From IMG/VR virus record IMGVR_UViG_3300020370_000012, positions 1 through 40,917 of that record: 40,917 nt of DNA. One strand, written 5' to 3'. Made by a program: the position numbers and the translations under genes. Position 1 is the first letter of the stretch, and each line of letters opens with the position of its first letter. Shown here in pieces: positions 24,876 through 32,064 of the stretch. The notes below the pieces were generated by a model that was given only the letters and a program-made list of their open reading frames with translations, ran no database searches and was not told the DNA's origin. This DNA is from a virus.

Positions 24876-26986
24876 TACATTTCACCGTATTTACCTGAGA
24901 GTGGATTGATACCATAGATAGGTTTTCTTTCTACTTTCTTCGTTACAAGTCTATTCACTGGATAAGGAACAGGACTCACAACTGGAAAAGGAAGAAAAGC
25001 AATCAATGGTTTTGTTATTGTAGAGGTTGTGCTACCGTTATTTGGTGCTAGTACAGGAGAGAAGGAAGGACCTCCCATTGCTCCGTTACTACTTGGCCAC
25101 CTAACTGTCTGTGATAGAGGATAACCATAAGACGGACCTCCCATAGCATCGGTTGATGGAGGTTCAAAATTACCTAACTGAATTAAAGGAGCATATGGAA
25201 GTGGATCTCCTGCTCCACCGTATCTAGTTGAGTCTTTTATATTATCAAATTCAAAGTGCAAATGAGGACCTGTGGAATTACCTGCACCAGGATCTCCCTT
25301 GGCACCACCAGTCTTTGCTAAAACCTCTCCTGCTAAAAATTCCCCAGATTTTTTTACGAACGAACTTAAATGAGCAATACGCATTTGTATTCCAGTATTA
25401 GGTAGCCATACATCCATCATGTTACCATAACCACCGTATCTTCCTGCTGCTATTATCTCACCACTTTCAGCAAAACCTACGGGTGTGCCAACGGGGGTTC
25501 CAACATCCACACCACCATGAGGTCTCGTTCTGTTCTCTGTTGAACCATAGTAATCAGTGATATCAAAATTAGATACCATTGTTCTATCACCAGCTATAGA
25601 TGTATTACTACTACTGGTATTTGTGATCATTGTATTTCCTTCAATTACATTTGTCTGTGCTTTAACTGGTCTAGTCAATATATTTGTAATTAATCCAGCT
25701 ACAGGATTAGTAACTGTAATTGCTTTCGTTGCTAAACCCGCAAGTTTATCTTTAATCTTTGTACCGTTAAAAATTTTTGGAATCTCACCGCCAGGAAATA
25801 GTCCAGACAACACAGATGCTTCTTGTAGTAACTTATCTGACTCGGTGCTAGGAGTTGGTAATGTAGTAAGGAATCCTTTAGTAATGCCAAGCATCATGGC
25901 ACCCACTTCCTTGAATAAACTTGACATCACCTTACCCATCTTAGAATGAGGTATGACAAGTTCCCCTTCACCACCTTCACCAATTAATGCTCTAGTAGGG
26001 CGTGTGACCTCTCCACCCTCTGAGAAACCGAGAGCTCCACTTTGACTATCACCATCATAACTCTGGGTTTCTTCATTCCATTGTGCATATGGGTCTTGTC
26101 CCATAAGAACTTGAATAAGTTCAAACCCTGTTAGTCCCCAGCCAGCAATTTGTGAGACAATCTGAGCAATACCTGGAAGAGCAGCACCTATACCTGTAGT
26201 AGCAGCGGGTGATGTGACAAGAGTTGTTCCGTCAGCAGCAAGATCCATGGTAGCAAGAAACATACCAAGTTGTCCTTTCCAACCACCAATTCTTTCATAT
26301 CTCTTTATATCATTAGCTGAAAGAACCATACTTGCTACTGGTATAGCACGTCCAGCCCCCTTTGCCATAACTTTGGAGAGTCTCTTTGCTAGTGGAGAGT
26401 CAAGTATCGCTTTCATCATATCAGATACTTTATCCATTATGACTTTTCTATTTTTCCATAACACTTTTAACTTTTTAAGTTGACCAACAGTACCTTCTAC
26501 CGCCCATTTACCAGCTTTATATAAATTTTTTCCCGCATTGATACCCATATCCCTTACTTTATTCGTCAACCTAGTTAGATTTCTAGGGTTAAAGATACGC
26601 ATGAAACCTCTATATACAGGTTTCTTTCCTAATGACGACGCACCACCAAGTCTTAATGCTCCAGCTCTGACGTTACGAATCATTCTGCCGAACCTATTCT
26701 TTTTACCCCAACTCTTGAACCTCAGTCTCCTCTTAGGTTTAAATCTTATCCTACCTAAACTACTTGGAATACTCGTTCCACCATCTGCATCTCTATCTTT
26801 TTTCTTTCCACTCGTTAAAACTCTTTGTTGTTGGATGGTTGTCATCACAAAGAATCTTCTTCTATTCCTTAGATAATCAATATACTCCATCTCAGTATCA
26901 AGCATTTCCTTGGCACTACGAGTCATCTCACCTGATACAGGCAAGAGTTTAACTCCTAGCATCTTAGAGATAGCGTTACGATTCAT
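24875..26986 (-). CDS. Tape-measure-like tail protein with M23 peptidase domain
   Basis: The 703-residue protein begins with basic and helical segments (KSWGKKNRFGRMIRNVRAG), contains alanine/glycine-rich hydrophobic helices at about 210-300 and the tape-measure-type motif GGEVTRPTRALIGEGGEGEL at 324-343. A complete M23 (LytM) endopeptidase follows at about 475-585 with H490, D494 (PHGGVD), H539 and H575-x-H577 (GPHLHFEF), the expected zinc and catalytic residues. It would cut peptidoglycan crosslinks as DNA enters. It lies where gp29 lies in T4-like phages, directly downstream of the gp26-like gene and its frameshift extension, but T4 gp29 has no M23 domain. Confidence 0.8.
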   Translation of the reverse strand: MNRNAISKMLGVKLLPVSGEMTRSAKEMLDTEMEYIDYLRNRRRFFVMTTIQQQRVLTSGKKKDRDADGGTSIPSSLGRIRFKPKRRLRFKSWGKKNRFGRMIRNVRAGALRLGGASSLGKKPVYRGFMRIFNPRNLTRLTNKVRDMGINAGKNLYKAGKWAVEGTVGQLKKLKVLWKNRKVIMDKVSDMMKAILDSPLAKRLSKVMAKGAGRAIPVASMVLSANDIKRYERIGGWKGQLGMFLATMDLAADGTTLVTSPAATTGIGAALPGIAQIVSQIAGWGLTGFELIQVLMGQDPYAQWNEETQSYDGDSQSGALGFSEGGEVTRPTRALIGEGGEGELVIPHSKMGKVMSSLFKEVGAMMLGITKGFLTTLPTPSTESDKLLQEASVLSGLFPGGEIPKIFNGTKIKDKLAGLATKAITVTNPVAGLITNILTRPVKAQTNVIEGNTMITNTSSSNTSIAGDRTMVSNFDITDYYGSTENRTRPHGGVDVGTPVGTPVGFAESGEIIAAGRYGGYGNMMDVWLPNTGIQMRIAHLSSFVKKSGEFLAGEVLAKTGGAKGDPGAGNSTGPHLHFEFDNIKDSTRYGGAGDPLPYAPLIQLGNFEPPSTDAMGGPSYGYPLSQTVRWPSSNGAMGGPSFSPVLAPNNGSTTSTITKPLIAFLPFPVVSPVPYPVNRLVTKKVERKPIYGINPLSGKYGEM

Positions 26987-27183
26987 CGTCTCTTACGTGA
27001 TTGACGTTCTTTTTCTATACGTTCCCTCTCATCGTTTAACCACTTAGAAAGCATATTGACGTAAATGTCACGCTCCCAAGGGATCATATTCTCTATGTCA
27101 CTCAAGGTATATTTATGGTGTTGCACCAAGGCAAAATTCGTTTGATAGAACCTTGCTAACCCCTCTTGGAATAGGGCTATCCG
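26983..27183 (-). CDS. -1 frameshift extension of the gp26-like protein (gpGT-like part)
   Basis: In the -1 frame relative to the gp26-like gene there is an open frame of 66 codons that continues past the 0-frame stop. It begins right after the slippery site with RIALFQEGLARFYQTNFALV and ends QSRKRR with a stop that overlaps the tape-measure ATG as ATGA. It has no ATG until the middle (a 33-residue start would remain), so it is best explained as a frameshifted 297-residue fusion. The tail is helical and strongly charged (WLNDERERIEKERQSRKRR). This copies the lambda gpG/gpGT tail-assembly-chaperone layout directly upstream of the tape-measure gene. Confidence 0.6.
   Translation of the reverse strand, partial: RIALFQEGLARFYQTNFALVQHHKYTLSDIENMIPWERDIYVNMLSKWLNDERERIEKERQSRKRR
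27110..27117 (-). promoter_or_regulatory. Possible late promoter (CATAAATA) inside the frameshift extension
   Basis: CATAAATA on the minus strand matches the cyanophage-type NATAAATA late core. It lies within codons for His-Lys-Tyr, about 124 bases upstream of the tape-measure start. It may be chance, as it is inside coding sequence. Confidence 0.3.
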
Positions 27184-27875
27184 AAAAAATTGACTAATCC
27201 TTCGATGACACTAGAAGTTTTGACACCTGTGTTAGGATTAGTAACTGTAAGCTCATGGCGAAGAGTAGGCATAGTATCAAAGAACTTTTGGATACTTTCA
27301 AACTGATCAGTAGTAAGTTGCTCAAGCCAGTCTTGAGCCTCTTTAGGCGTGAACGATCCACAATCTTCTTCTCCTTGATAAACTCTGTCGATGCATGTAG
27401 ATACCAATTCGTATGGATCTATTTCTTTGTCAGTAAAATTAACCTCAGTGAAGTATTCTAAGTTAGGATACTTCATCACCACTGTCACAGTGTCGTTAAG
27501 TTTAATTGTATTAGTATGTCCCTTTGGGAAGTCAACCTTGATCGCCTCAACGGGAACAGTCACGGGAACTTTAGTCTTAGGGTCATCTTTACATGGTACT
27601 TCTATCTCAATGGTTTCTTGAATAGACCTACCACGTAGTTGTAAGAAAATATACTCAACATCAAAGATAGACAGGTCATCCATCTTAAATCTAGTTATAA
27701 TACAGTTCTTGAATATAATTTTAATCGCTTCAAGTATCTGTTTAGTATCGTTCTCCTCCAATGCTAGGATCAGAACCTTTTGTTCTTTAACTAAGAAAGG
27801 ACGATATTTTAATTTCTTCTTGGTTGATGGTACTACCAACTCATACGTTGGCGTAACAAGTTCAGGTAATGGCAT
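27177..27875 (-). CDS. gp26: Baseplate hub assembly protein gp26-like (T4_baseplate family)
   Basis: The 232-residue protein resembles the T4 gp26-type family by its N-terminus (TPTYELVVPSTKKKLKYRPF, then LVKEQKVLILALEE) and the middle motif FDVEYIFLQLRGRSI. In T4 this protein takes part in hub assembly. The gene ends VNFFG-stop, and the preceding bases are T TTT TTC, a canonical -1 frameshift heptamer, so a share of ribosomes should make a 297-residue fusion. Its position directly before the tape measure matches tail-assembly chaperones. Confidence 0.8.
   Translation of the reverse strand: MPLPELVTPTYELVVPSTKKKLKYRPFLVKEQKVLILALEENDTKQILEAIKIIFKNCIITRFKMDDLSIFDVEYIFLQLRGRSIQETIEIEVPCKDDPKTKVPVTVPVEAIKVDFPKGHTNTIKLNDTVTVVMKYPNLEYFTEVNFTDKEIDPYELVSTCIDRVYQGEEDCGSFTPKEAQDWLEQLTTDQFESIQKFFDTMPTLRHELTVTNPNTGVKTSSVIEGLVNFFG
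27183..27189 (-). promoter_or_regulatory. Predicted -1 ribosomal frameshift site (T TTT TTC)
   Basis: On the minus strand the 0-frame reads AAT TTT TTC GGA TAG, so the heptamer T TTT TTC fits the X XXY YYZ rule. The -1 frame is open for 66 codons. A weak CCCT/AGGG hairpin could start about six bases downstream. Confidence 0.7.
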
Positions 27876-27902
27876 AATAAGTTAGTCAGTATATATTATA
27901 TA

Positions 27903-28562
27903 TCAGCTTTCTAGAGGGATAGTTTTGGTGTTATGTGAAACAAACTCAGAATACTCATAGTACATACCTATGCTGAGTTTAACAACTCCTGATCCACCAG
28001 AACTGTATGGTATAGATGAAATCATATATGGATAAGAGTTAATCAATTTTACTGTCCATGTATGGAATTGTTGATCCTTAAATGGTGCGTATACACCAAT
28101 ATACTTCTCAAACTTCTTAATTATAGTGTCACATGTGTATGACTTATAGTAGTTCTGTACGTATGCTCTGTGGTAACTATCACCATCTGTACCTTTCCCT
28201 TGTATAAAATCTTGCCATCCTCTGAAAAATCTATATGCTTCTGACTTAACATCAAGTATAAACGACATATCCATCTCATTGAATACCTTTGCCATAGCTG
28301 GTTTCATGTTTATACCTTTATGAACCATCTTGACATCCTGAGACACCATTGATGTGCCTGGTATCTGGATCTCGTTTGCCATATCAACCATCAACTTATT
28401 GAAGGAGTTGTTTCTAACGTCGTATTTCTCCAGAAACTTAGCTAATTCACCATTAACTCCCGCAGGATCAATAGCGAATTGTAGATCATATTGGTTAGTA
28501 GAGGAAGGACCTCCACTGAACTTTAGATCAGTTAAAAATTTTGTAACGCTTTTGAGTGCCAT
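27903..28562 (-). CDS. Tail-tube-like baseplate protein, possibly gp54
   Basis: The 219-residue protein begins ALKSVTKFLTDLKFSGGPSS at ATG 28562; further upstream codons overlap gp4 and are ignored. Its C-terminal part (FHTWTVKLINSYPYMISSIP, then VVKLSIGMYYEYSEFVSHN) has the strand pattern of tail-tube proteins (gp19/gp54 fold). By place, next to gp26 and opposite gp4, it may be the tube initiator gp54, though it is shorter than T4 gp54 (320 residues). It diverges from gp4 over 31 bases containing two opposed late promoters. Confidence 0.65.
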   Translation of the reverse strand: MALKSVTKFLTDLKFSGGPSSTNQYDLQFAIDPAGVNGELAKFLEKYDVRNNSFNKLMVDMANEIQIPGTSMVSQDVKMVHKGINMKPAMAKVFNEMDMSFILDVKSEAYRFFRGWQDFIQGKGTDGDSYHRAYVQNYYKSYTCDTIIKKFEKYIGVYAPFKDQQFHTWTVKLINSYPYMISSIPYSSGGSGVVKLSIGMYYEYSEFVSHNTKTIPLES

Positions 28563-28567
28563 AAATA
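28560..28567 (+). promoter_or_regulatory. Late promoter for the gp4-gp53 plus-strand run (CATAAATA)
   Basis: CATAAATA on the plus strand, 26 bases upstream of the gp4 ATG, is a late-promoter-like NATAAATA core. Its CAT is the reverse complement of the start codon of the divergent tube gene. It is the only promoter candidate seen for the plus-strand block. Confidence 0.6.
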
Positions 28568-28588
28568 TAGTATATGGGGTGGTATTTT

Positions 28589-28596
28589 TATTTATG
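28589..28596 (-). promoter_or_regulatory. Late promoter for the tube-like gene and hub run (CATAAATA)
   Basis: CATAAATA on the minus strand, 26 bases upstream of the tube-like gene ATG, mirrors the plus-strand copy and includes the complement of the gp4 start codon. It would drive the minus-strand run of tube, gp26-like, tape-measure and hub genes. Confidence 0.6.
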
Positions 28597-29067
28597 TCTC
28601 TAAAACAAGGAAAGTTCAAACCCAAGAACTATAAGAAATATAAAGGAGATCCAACCAACGTATTCTATAGGTCTGGTTGGGAACTTAAGTTCATGAACTG
28701 GTGTGATGGTGACAGATCAGTGCTTAGTTGGTCATCGGAAGAGATAATAATTCCGTACAAATGTCCTACTGATAACAGAGTACACAAGTATTTTCCAGAT
28801 TTCTGGGTCAAAATACAAGAAACAACAGGAGTTAAACAGTATCTTGTAGAGGTTAAACCTCTAAAACAGACACAAGTACCCAAACCTCAGAAACGTCAAA
28901 CCCAAAAGTATCTAACGGAGGTTATGACCTATGCTAAAAACGATGCAAAGTGGAGGGCAGCTCAGGAATTCTGCGACGACAGAGGATGGAAGTTCAGACT
29001 CATCACAGAACGAGAACTCAGGATTAACTACCCTGCTCCTAAATCTAAAAGGAAGCAAGGTAAGTAA
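28594..29067 (+). CDS. gp4: Head completion nuclease gp4
   Basis: The 157-residue protein is T4 gp4-like: FKPKNYKKYKGDPTNVFYRS, then WELKFMNWCD, FPDFWVK and YLVEVKP. E30, D69 and E86-x-K88 follow the PD-(D/E)xK/TnsA-like nuclease layout known for gp4 of T4-like phages, which is needed to finish heads before tail joining. ATG 28594 is chosen because upstream in-frame codons overlap the divergent gene. It leads the plus-strand block, after a late promoter. Confidence 0.9.
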   Translation: MSLKQGKFKPKNYKKYKGDPTNVFYRSGWELKFMNWCDGDRSVLSWSSEEIIIPYKCPTDNRVHKYFPDFWVKIQETTGVKQYLVEVKPLKQTQVPKPQKRQTQKYLTEVMTYAKNDAKWRAAQEFCDDRGWKFRLITERELRINYPAPKSKRKQGK

Positions 29068-29425
29068 AGGGGAACTGAGAGAGAAAATATTTGAAGCACT
29101 CTACGACAATGCCACAGAACAACCAGAGGTAGGTAAGTGGTATTTCTTTGAATATGACCCGAAATGGAAAGATATATTAAAAGTATGGGATGAGTACCCA
29201 TTAATAAAACTCATGGAAATTAAAAGTGATAGACTACTTGGTGCGAATATACACTACCTTAAACCAAGAGCTCGGTTAGGGTCACTAAATAGTCAGGAAG
29301 CCCCTATGTCTACACTTCATTACTATATACCTAAGAATGCCGATAACCTTTTCTTTGAGGTCGGTGAAGAAGATGTCGCAGCAATGAGTCAATTACCACT
29401 AGAAAAATTTCATAGAAAACGATAA
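28931..29425 (+). CDS. Virion or assembly protein of unknown function between gp4 and gp48
   Basis: The frame gives 164 residues from ATG 28931, but the first about 45 overlap gp4 out of frame and look like non-coding sequence (Ser/Thr/Asn-rich). The conserved-looking part begins KGELREKIFEALYDNATEQP near 29071, right after gp4 ends; an AAAGGGGAA followed by CTG there may be the real, non-ATG start. It continues YFFEYDPKWKDILKVWDEYP, then GANIHYLKPRARLG, a pattern I recall from marine T4-like phage proteins. It ends one base into gp48. Confidence 0.7.
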   Translation: MLKTMQSGGQLRNSATTEDGSSDSSQNENSGLTTLLLNLKGSKVSKGELREKIFEALYDNATEQPEVGKWYFFEYDPKWKDILKVWDEYPLIKLMEIKSDRLLGANIHYLKPRARLGSLNSQEAPMSTLHYYIPKNADNLFFEVGEEDVAAMSQLPLEKFHRKR

Positions 29426-30639
29426 TGGCCAAAGAAATATATGGTAGTGGAGCGTCATATCCAGCTGGAGTAACTAACATTGCTTACGCTTCTTACCTAG
29501 AGATATCAAAATATAAGTATAACGCAGGATTAAAAGCAGCTTATGCTAATGGTCAGAGAGACGTTGCTGCTTCGTTTGGTCAGAGTGGACTTGCTCAGAG
29601 TGCTAAGGATGTTGTTAATAATATTGGTCAAACATTATTTGGTGGTATAGATCCCAATGACTATGACTTAAATAAGTTTAATGAAGATTTAAAGAATGAT
29701 ATAGCAACCTCAGCAGAGTTTGAAGGTGAGAATAGGAACCAGATCACCAAAGATGTGATGGCAGGAGACTATACTCATTTATTCAAAGATGGCAACTCAA
29801 TAACCCTACAAAATGGTGATGTAATTAATAACGCAGAGCAACTTTTAGAAATTAAGAAGGAAGCACAACGAACAGTAGGTAATGATGTAAGTATCTTTAA
29901 CTTACCCATGCCTCAAGAGTTCAGTTACAACTACAGTGCTGACTGGTCTAATGAGTTCAAGATGGGAACCATGGCTAGAGCAATGGATGACTTAGCTGGT
30001 ACTCTAGGTCAAATGTTAGTAACAGGAACAGCAACAGCTGCTACAAAAAGTCTTCAACTATTAACAGGTGTCGCTGTTGACGGTGTTGAACAAGGGTCAG
30101 GTCTAAGTAATGTAACAGATGTTTTGGGATCTGCGTTTGAAGGAGCAGTTAATCCATTAGGTAGTACTGATGAATTGAATGTCAATAGGATTCTAGGACT
30201 AGCAGGATTAGCACCTAATGAGAATGCTATAAACTTTTTTAAGAAGATACAGAATAGAAAGTTTAACTTGTCATTTGACTTCTTTGCTCGTGATCCAAAT
30301 GAAGCAGATAACATAGATAAAATCATATATGCGTTCAAGGGAGGAATGCACCCAACAGCAACTATGAAAGGAACTGGTGGAGTTCTTGGTTTCCCAGACC
30401 TATTCACTATCAAACCAATGTTTGTTCAAAAGAATGAGGGAGCTGGTATTACTAAAGTGAGACATCCCATGATGCCTAAGTCTAAGCTTTGTGCTTTGAC
30501 TGATCTACAAATAAATACTTCACCATCAAATAACTTTGTAACCACTAAAGATGGTAAGATCCCACTACAGTCAGTTACAATGATGTTTGAAGAGATAACA
30601 GCAATGACTCAATCAGATATAAAGGCAGGAGATTTCTAA
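29425..30639 (+). CDS. gp48: Baseplate tail-tube cap gp48
   Basis: The 404-residue protein begins AKEIYGSGASYPAGVTNIAY and ends with a tube-like domain (NLSFDFFARDPNEADNIDKI, then IYAFKGGMHPTA, VRHPMMPKSKLCALTDLQIN and PLQSVTMMFEEITAMTQ) like T4-like gp48, which caps the baseplate and seeds tube growth. The middle (about 170-260) has an alanine/glycine-rich helical segment. It overlaps gp53 by one base and follows the unknown gene with a one-base overlap. Confidence 0.8.
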   Translation: MAKEIYGSGASYPAGVTNIAYASYLEISKYKYNAGLKAAYANGQRDVAASFGQSGLAQSAKDVVNNIGQTLFGGIDPNDYDLNKFNEDLKNDIATSAEFEGENRNQITKDVMAGDYTHLFKDGNSITLQNGDVINNAEQLLEIKKEAQRTVGNDVSIFNLPMPQEFSYNYSADWSNEFKMGTMARAMDDLAGTLGQMLVTGTATAATKSLQLLTGVAVDGVEQGSGLSNVTDVLGSAFEGAVNPLGSTDELNVNRILGLAGLAPNENAINFFKKIQNRKFNLSFDFFARDPNEADNIDKIIYAFKGGMHPTATMKGTGGVLGFPDLFTIKPMFVQKNEGAGITKVRHPMMPKSKLCALTDLQINTSPSNNFVTTKDGKIPLQSVTMMFEEITAMTQSDIKAGDF

Positions 30640-31265
30640 TGTTATTTGAAAGAGGACCTAACGTATTATACAACTATACAGATCAATACCTTGATCCTAA
30701 AGTTTATACCGCAGCAAATTTATGGAGAAGGAATGACATCAAAGATGATTATCTTTCTTCTCTTGTCCTTATGGATGAATATCTAATAAGGTCTGGAGAT
30801 ACTCCTGAGTCAATATCATTTGATTTCTATGGAAGAGTAGATTATGGATGGGTAGTTATGATAGCAAATGATATTACTAGCTACCATGAACAATGGCCAA
30901 GAACATCTCAAGCTTTAAGTGAATATGTTTATGCTAAGTATGAGAACCCTGCTGCTGTAATGATGTATGAAACTACTGAAGTTACAGATGCTTTAAATCG
31001 TAAGATTGTTAAAGCAGGACTCAGAGTTCCATCTAACTATCAGGTCACATACTATGATGGTACAGCGTCTGCGGGTGTAACTGTCAATCCAGTATCACCA
31101 GTGACATACTATCAATATGAAGAGAGATTGAATAGTGAGAAAGAAAAAATAAACGTAATAAAACCCGCCTACATAGAGGAGTTCGTAAGAGTTTACGTTG
31201 CTTCTCTACATAAAGGCGGGACTACTGTACTCGGTACGAGTAAAGCTGATATTAAAATAAATTAA
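30639..31265 (+). CDS. gp53: Baseplate wedge gp53
   Basis: The 208-residue protein matches T4 gp53 in layout: LFERGPNVLYNYTDQY at the N-terminus, LVLMDEYLIRSGDTPESISF, then FYGRVDYGWVVMIANDITSY, corresponding to the conserved region of gp53 where a small domain sits between wedges and hub. A C-terminal strand (EFVRVYVASLHKGGTTVLGT) follows. Its stop codon overlaps that of talC on the other strand in the shared TTAA. No terminator is visible between them. Confidence 0.9.
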   Translation: MLFERGPNVLYNYTDQYLDPKVYTAANLWRRNDIKDDYLSSLVLMDEYLIRSGDTPESISFDFYGRVDYGWVVMIANDITSYHEQWPRTSQALSEYVYAKYENPAAVMMYETTEVTDALNRKIVKAGLRVPSNYQVTYYDGTASAGVTVNPVSPVTYYQYEERLNSEKEKINVIKPAYIEEFVRVYVASLHKGGTTVLGTSKADIKIN

Positions 31266-32062
31266 GGATTAAATCCTACACCAGGATCAAAGTCACCAAA
31301 GTCGACAGTTCCCTGTGTCTCAGGTGTGTCGATGGTGTAAGTAAATCCATCATCTATTCCTGTAGGAAAACTATAAGACATACCATCTAATTGGTCTAAA
31401 TCGCCACCGACTCTTTCACTAGAGAAGGTGGTTTTGTGGTCTTCATCGAAGATTTTTAATCCTGCGTCTGTTAACACATGGTTGTACATCTTCTCGAATA
31501 CACCTGGTGGTATGGTACAAATATGAGCACCATTCCAGAATGCGAGGGTAACCTTAGCAACGTCACGAATAGATGCTGCTAATACTTCAGTATAGATGTT
31601 GTGCTTCTTGTAGATATCAACTATAGAACGAACAACTTCTACACCTGAGTGAGAGTTATCTTCTAGTCTACCAACGAAAGGTGAAACATATTTTGCTCCT
31701 GCCTTTGCTGCTAGGATTGCTTGTGCTGTGCTGAATATAAGTGTTACGTTTACTCTAATTAATTCTTTTGAAAGAGTGTGACAAGCAAGGAGTCCGTCTG
31801 GTGTACACGGAACCTTGATTGTCGCACAGTCACCAAACTTTGCTTTTAATCTACGACCTTCGTTGATCATAGTTTCAGCATTGCCTACGACTTCCATAGA
31901 GATATCACCGATTCCCATGTCTTTGAGTTTTTGGTACACCTGTTCTGGGTGTCTGCCACTCTTCATAATAAGGGTAGGGTTGGTTGTTACACCATCAATA
32001 AGACCTGTTTCGTATGCGTCTTTAATCGCCCATACGTCAGCAGAATCAATGAAAATCTTCAT
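31262..32062 (-). CDS. talC: Transaldolase TalC
   Basis: The 266-residue protein is a short-type transaldolase of the TalC/FSA family. Visible features are KIFIDSADVWAIKDA, VTTNPTLIMKSG, the Schiff-base lysine K83 (ATIKVPCTPDG), and YVSPFVGRLED. It exchanges dihydroxyacetone groups between sugar phosphates in the pentose phosphate pathway. With CP12 it would shift host carbon toward NADPH and ribose. The last about 50 residues (SSERVGGDLDQLDGMSYSFP, then acidic to FNP) extend beyond the usual 215-220 and match nothing I know. The gene is convergent with gp53, with overlapping stops. Confidence 0.93.
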   Translation of the reverse strand: MKIFIDSADVWAIKDAYETGLIDGVTTNPTLIMKSGRHPEQVYQKLKDMGIGDISMEVVGNAETMINEGRRLKAKFGDCATIKVPCTPDGLLACHTLSKELIRVNVTLIFSTAQAILAAKAGAKYVSPFVGRLEDNSHSGVEVVRSIVDIYKKHNIYTEVLAASIRDVAKVTLAFWNGAHICTIPPGVFEKMYNHVLTDAGLKIFDEDHKTTFSSERVGGDLDQLDGMSYSFPTGIDDGFTYTIDTPETQGTVDFGDFDPGVGFNP

Positions 32063-32064
32063 AG

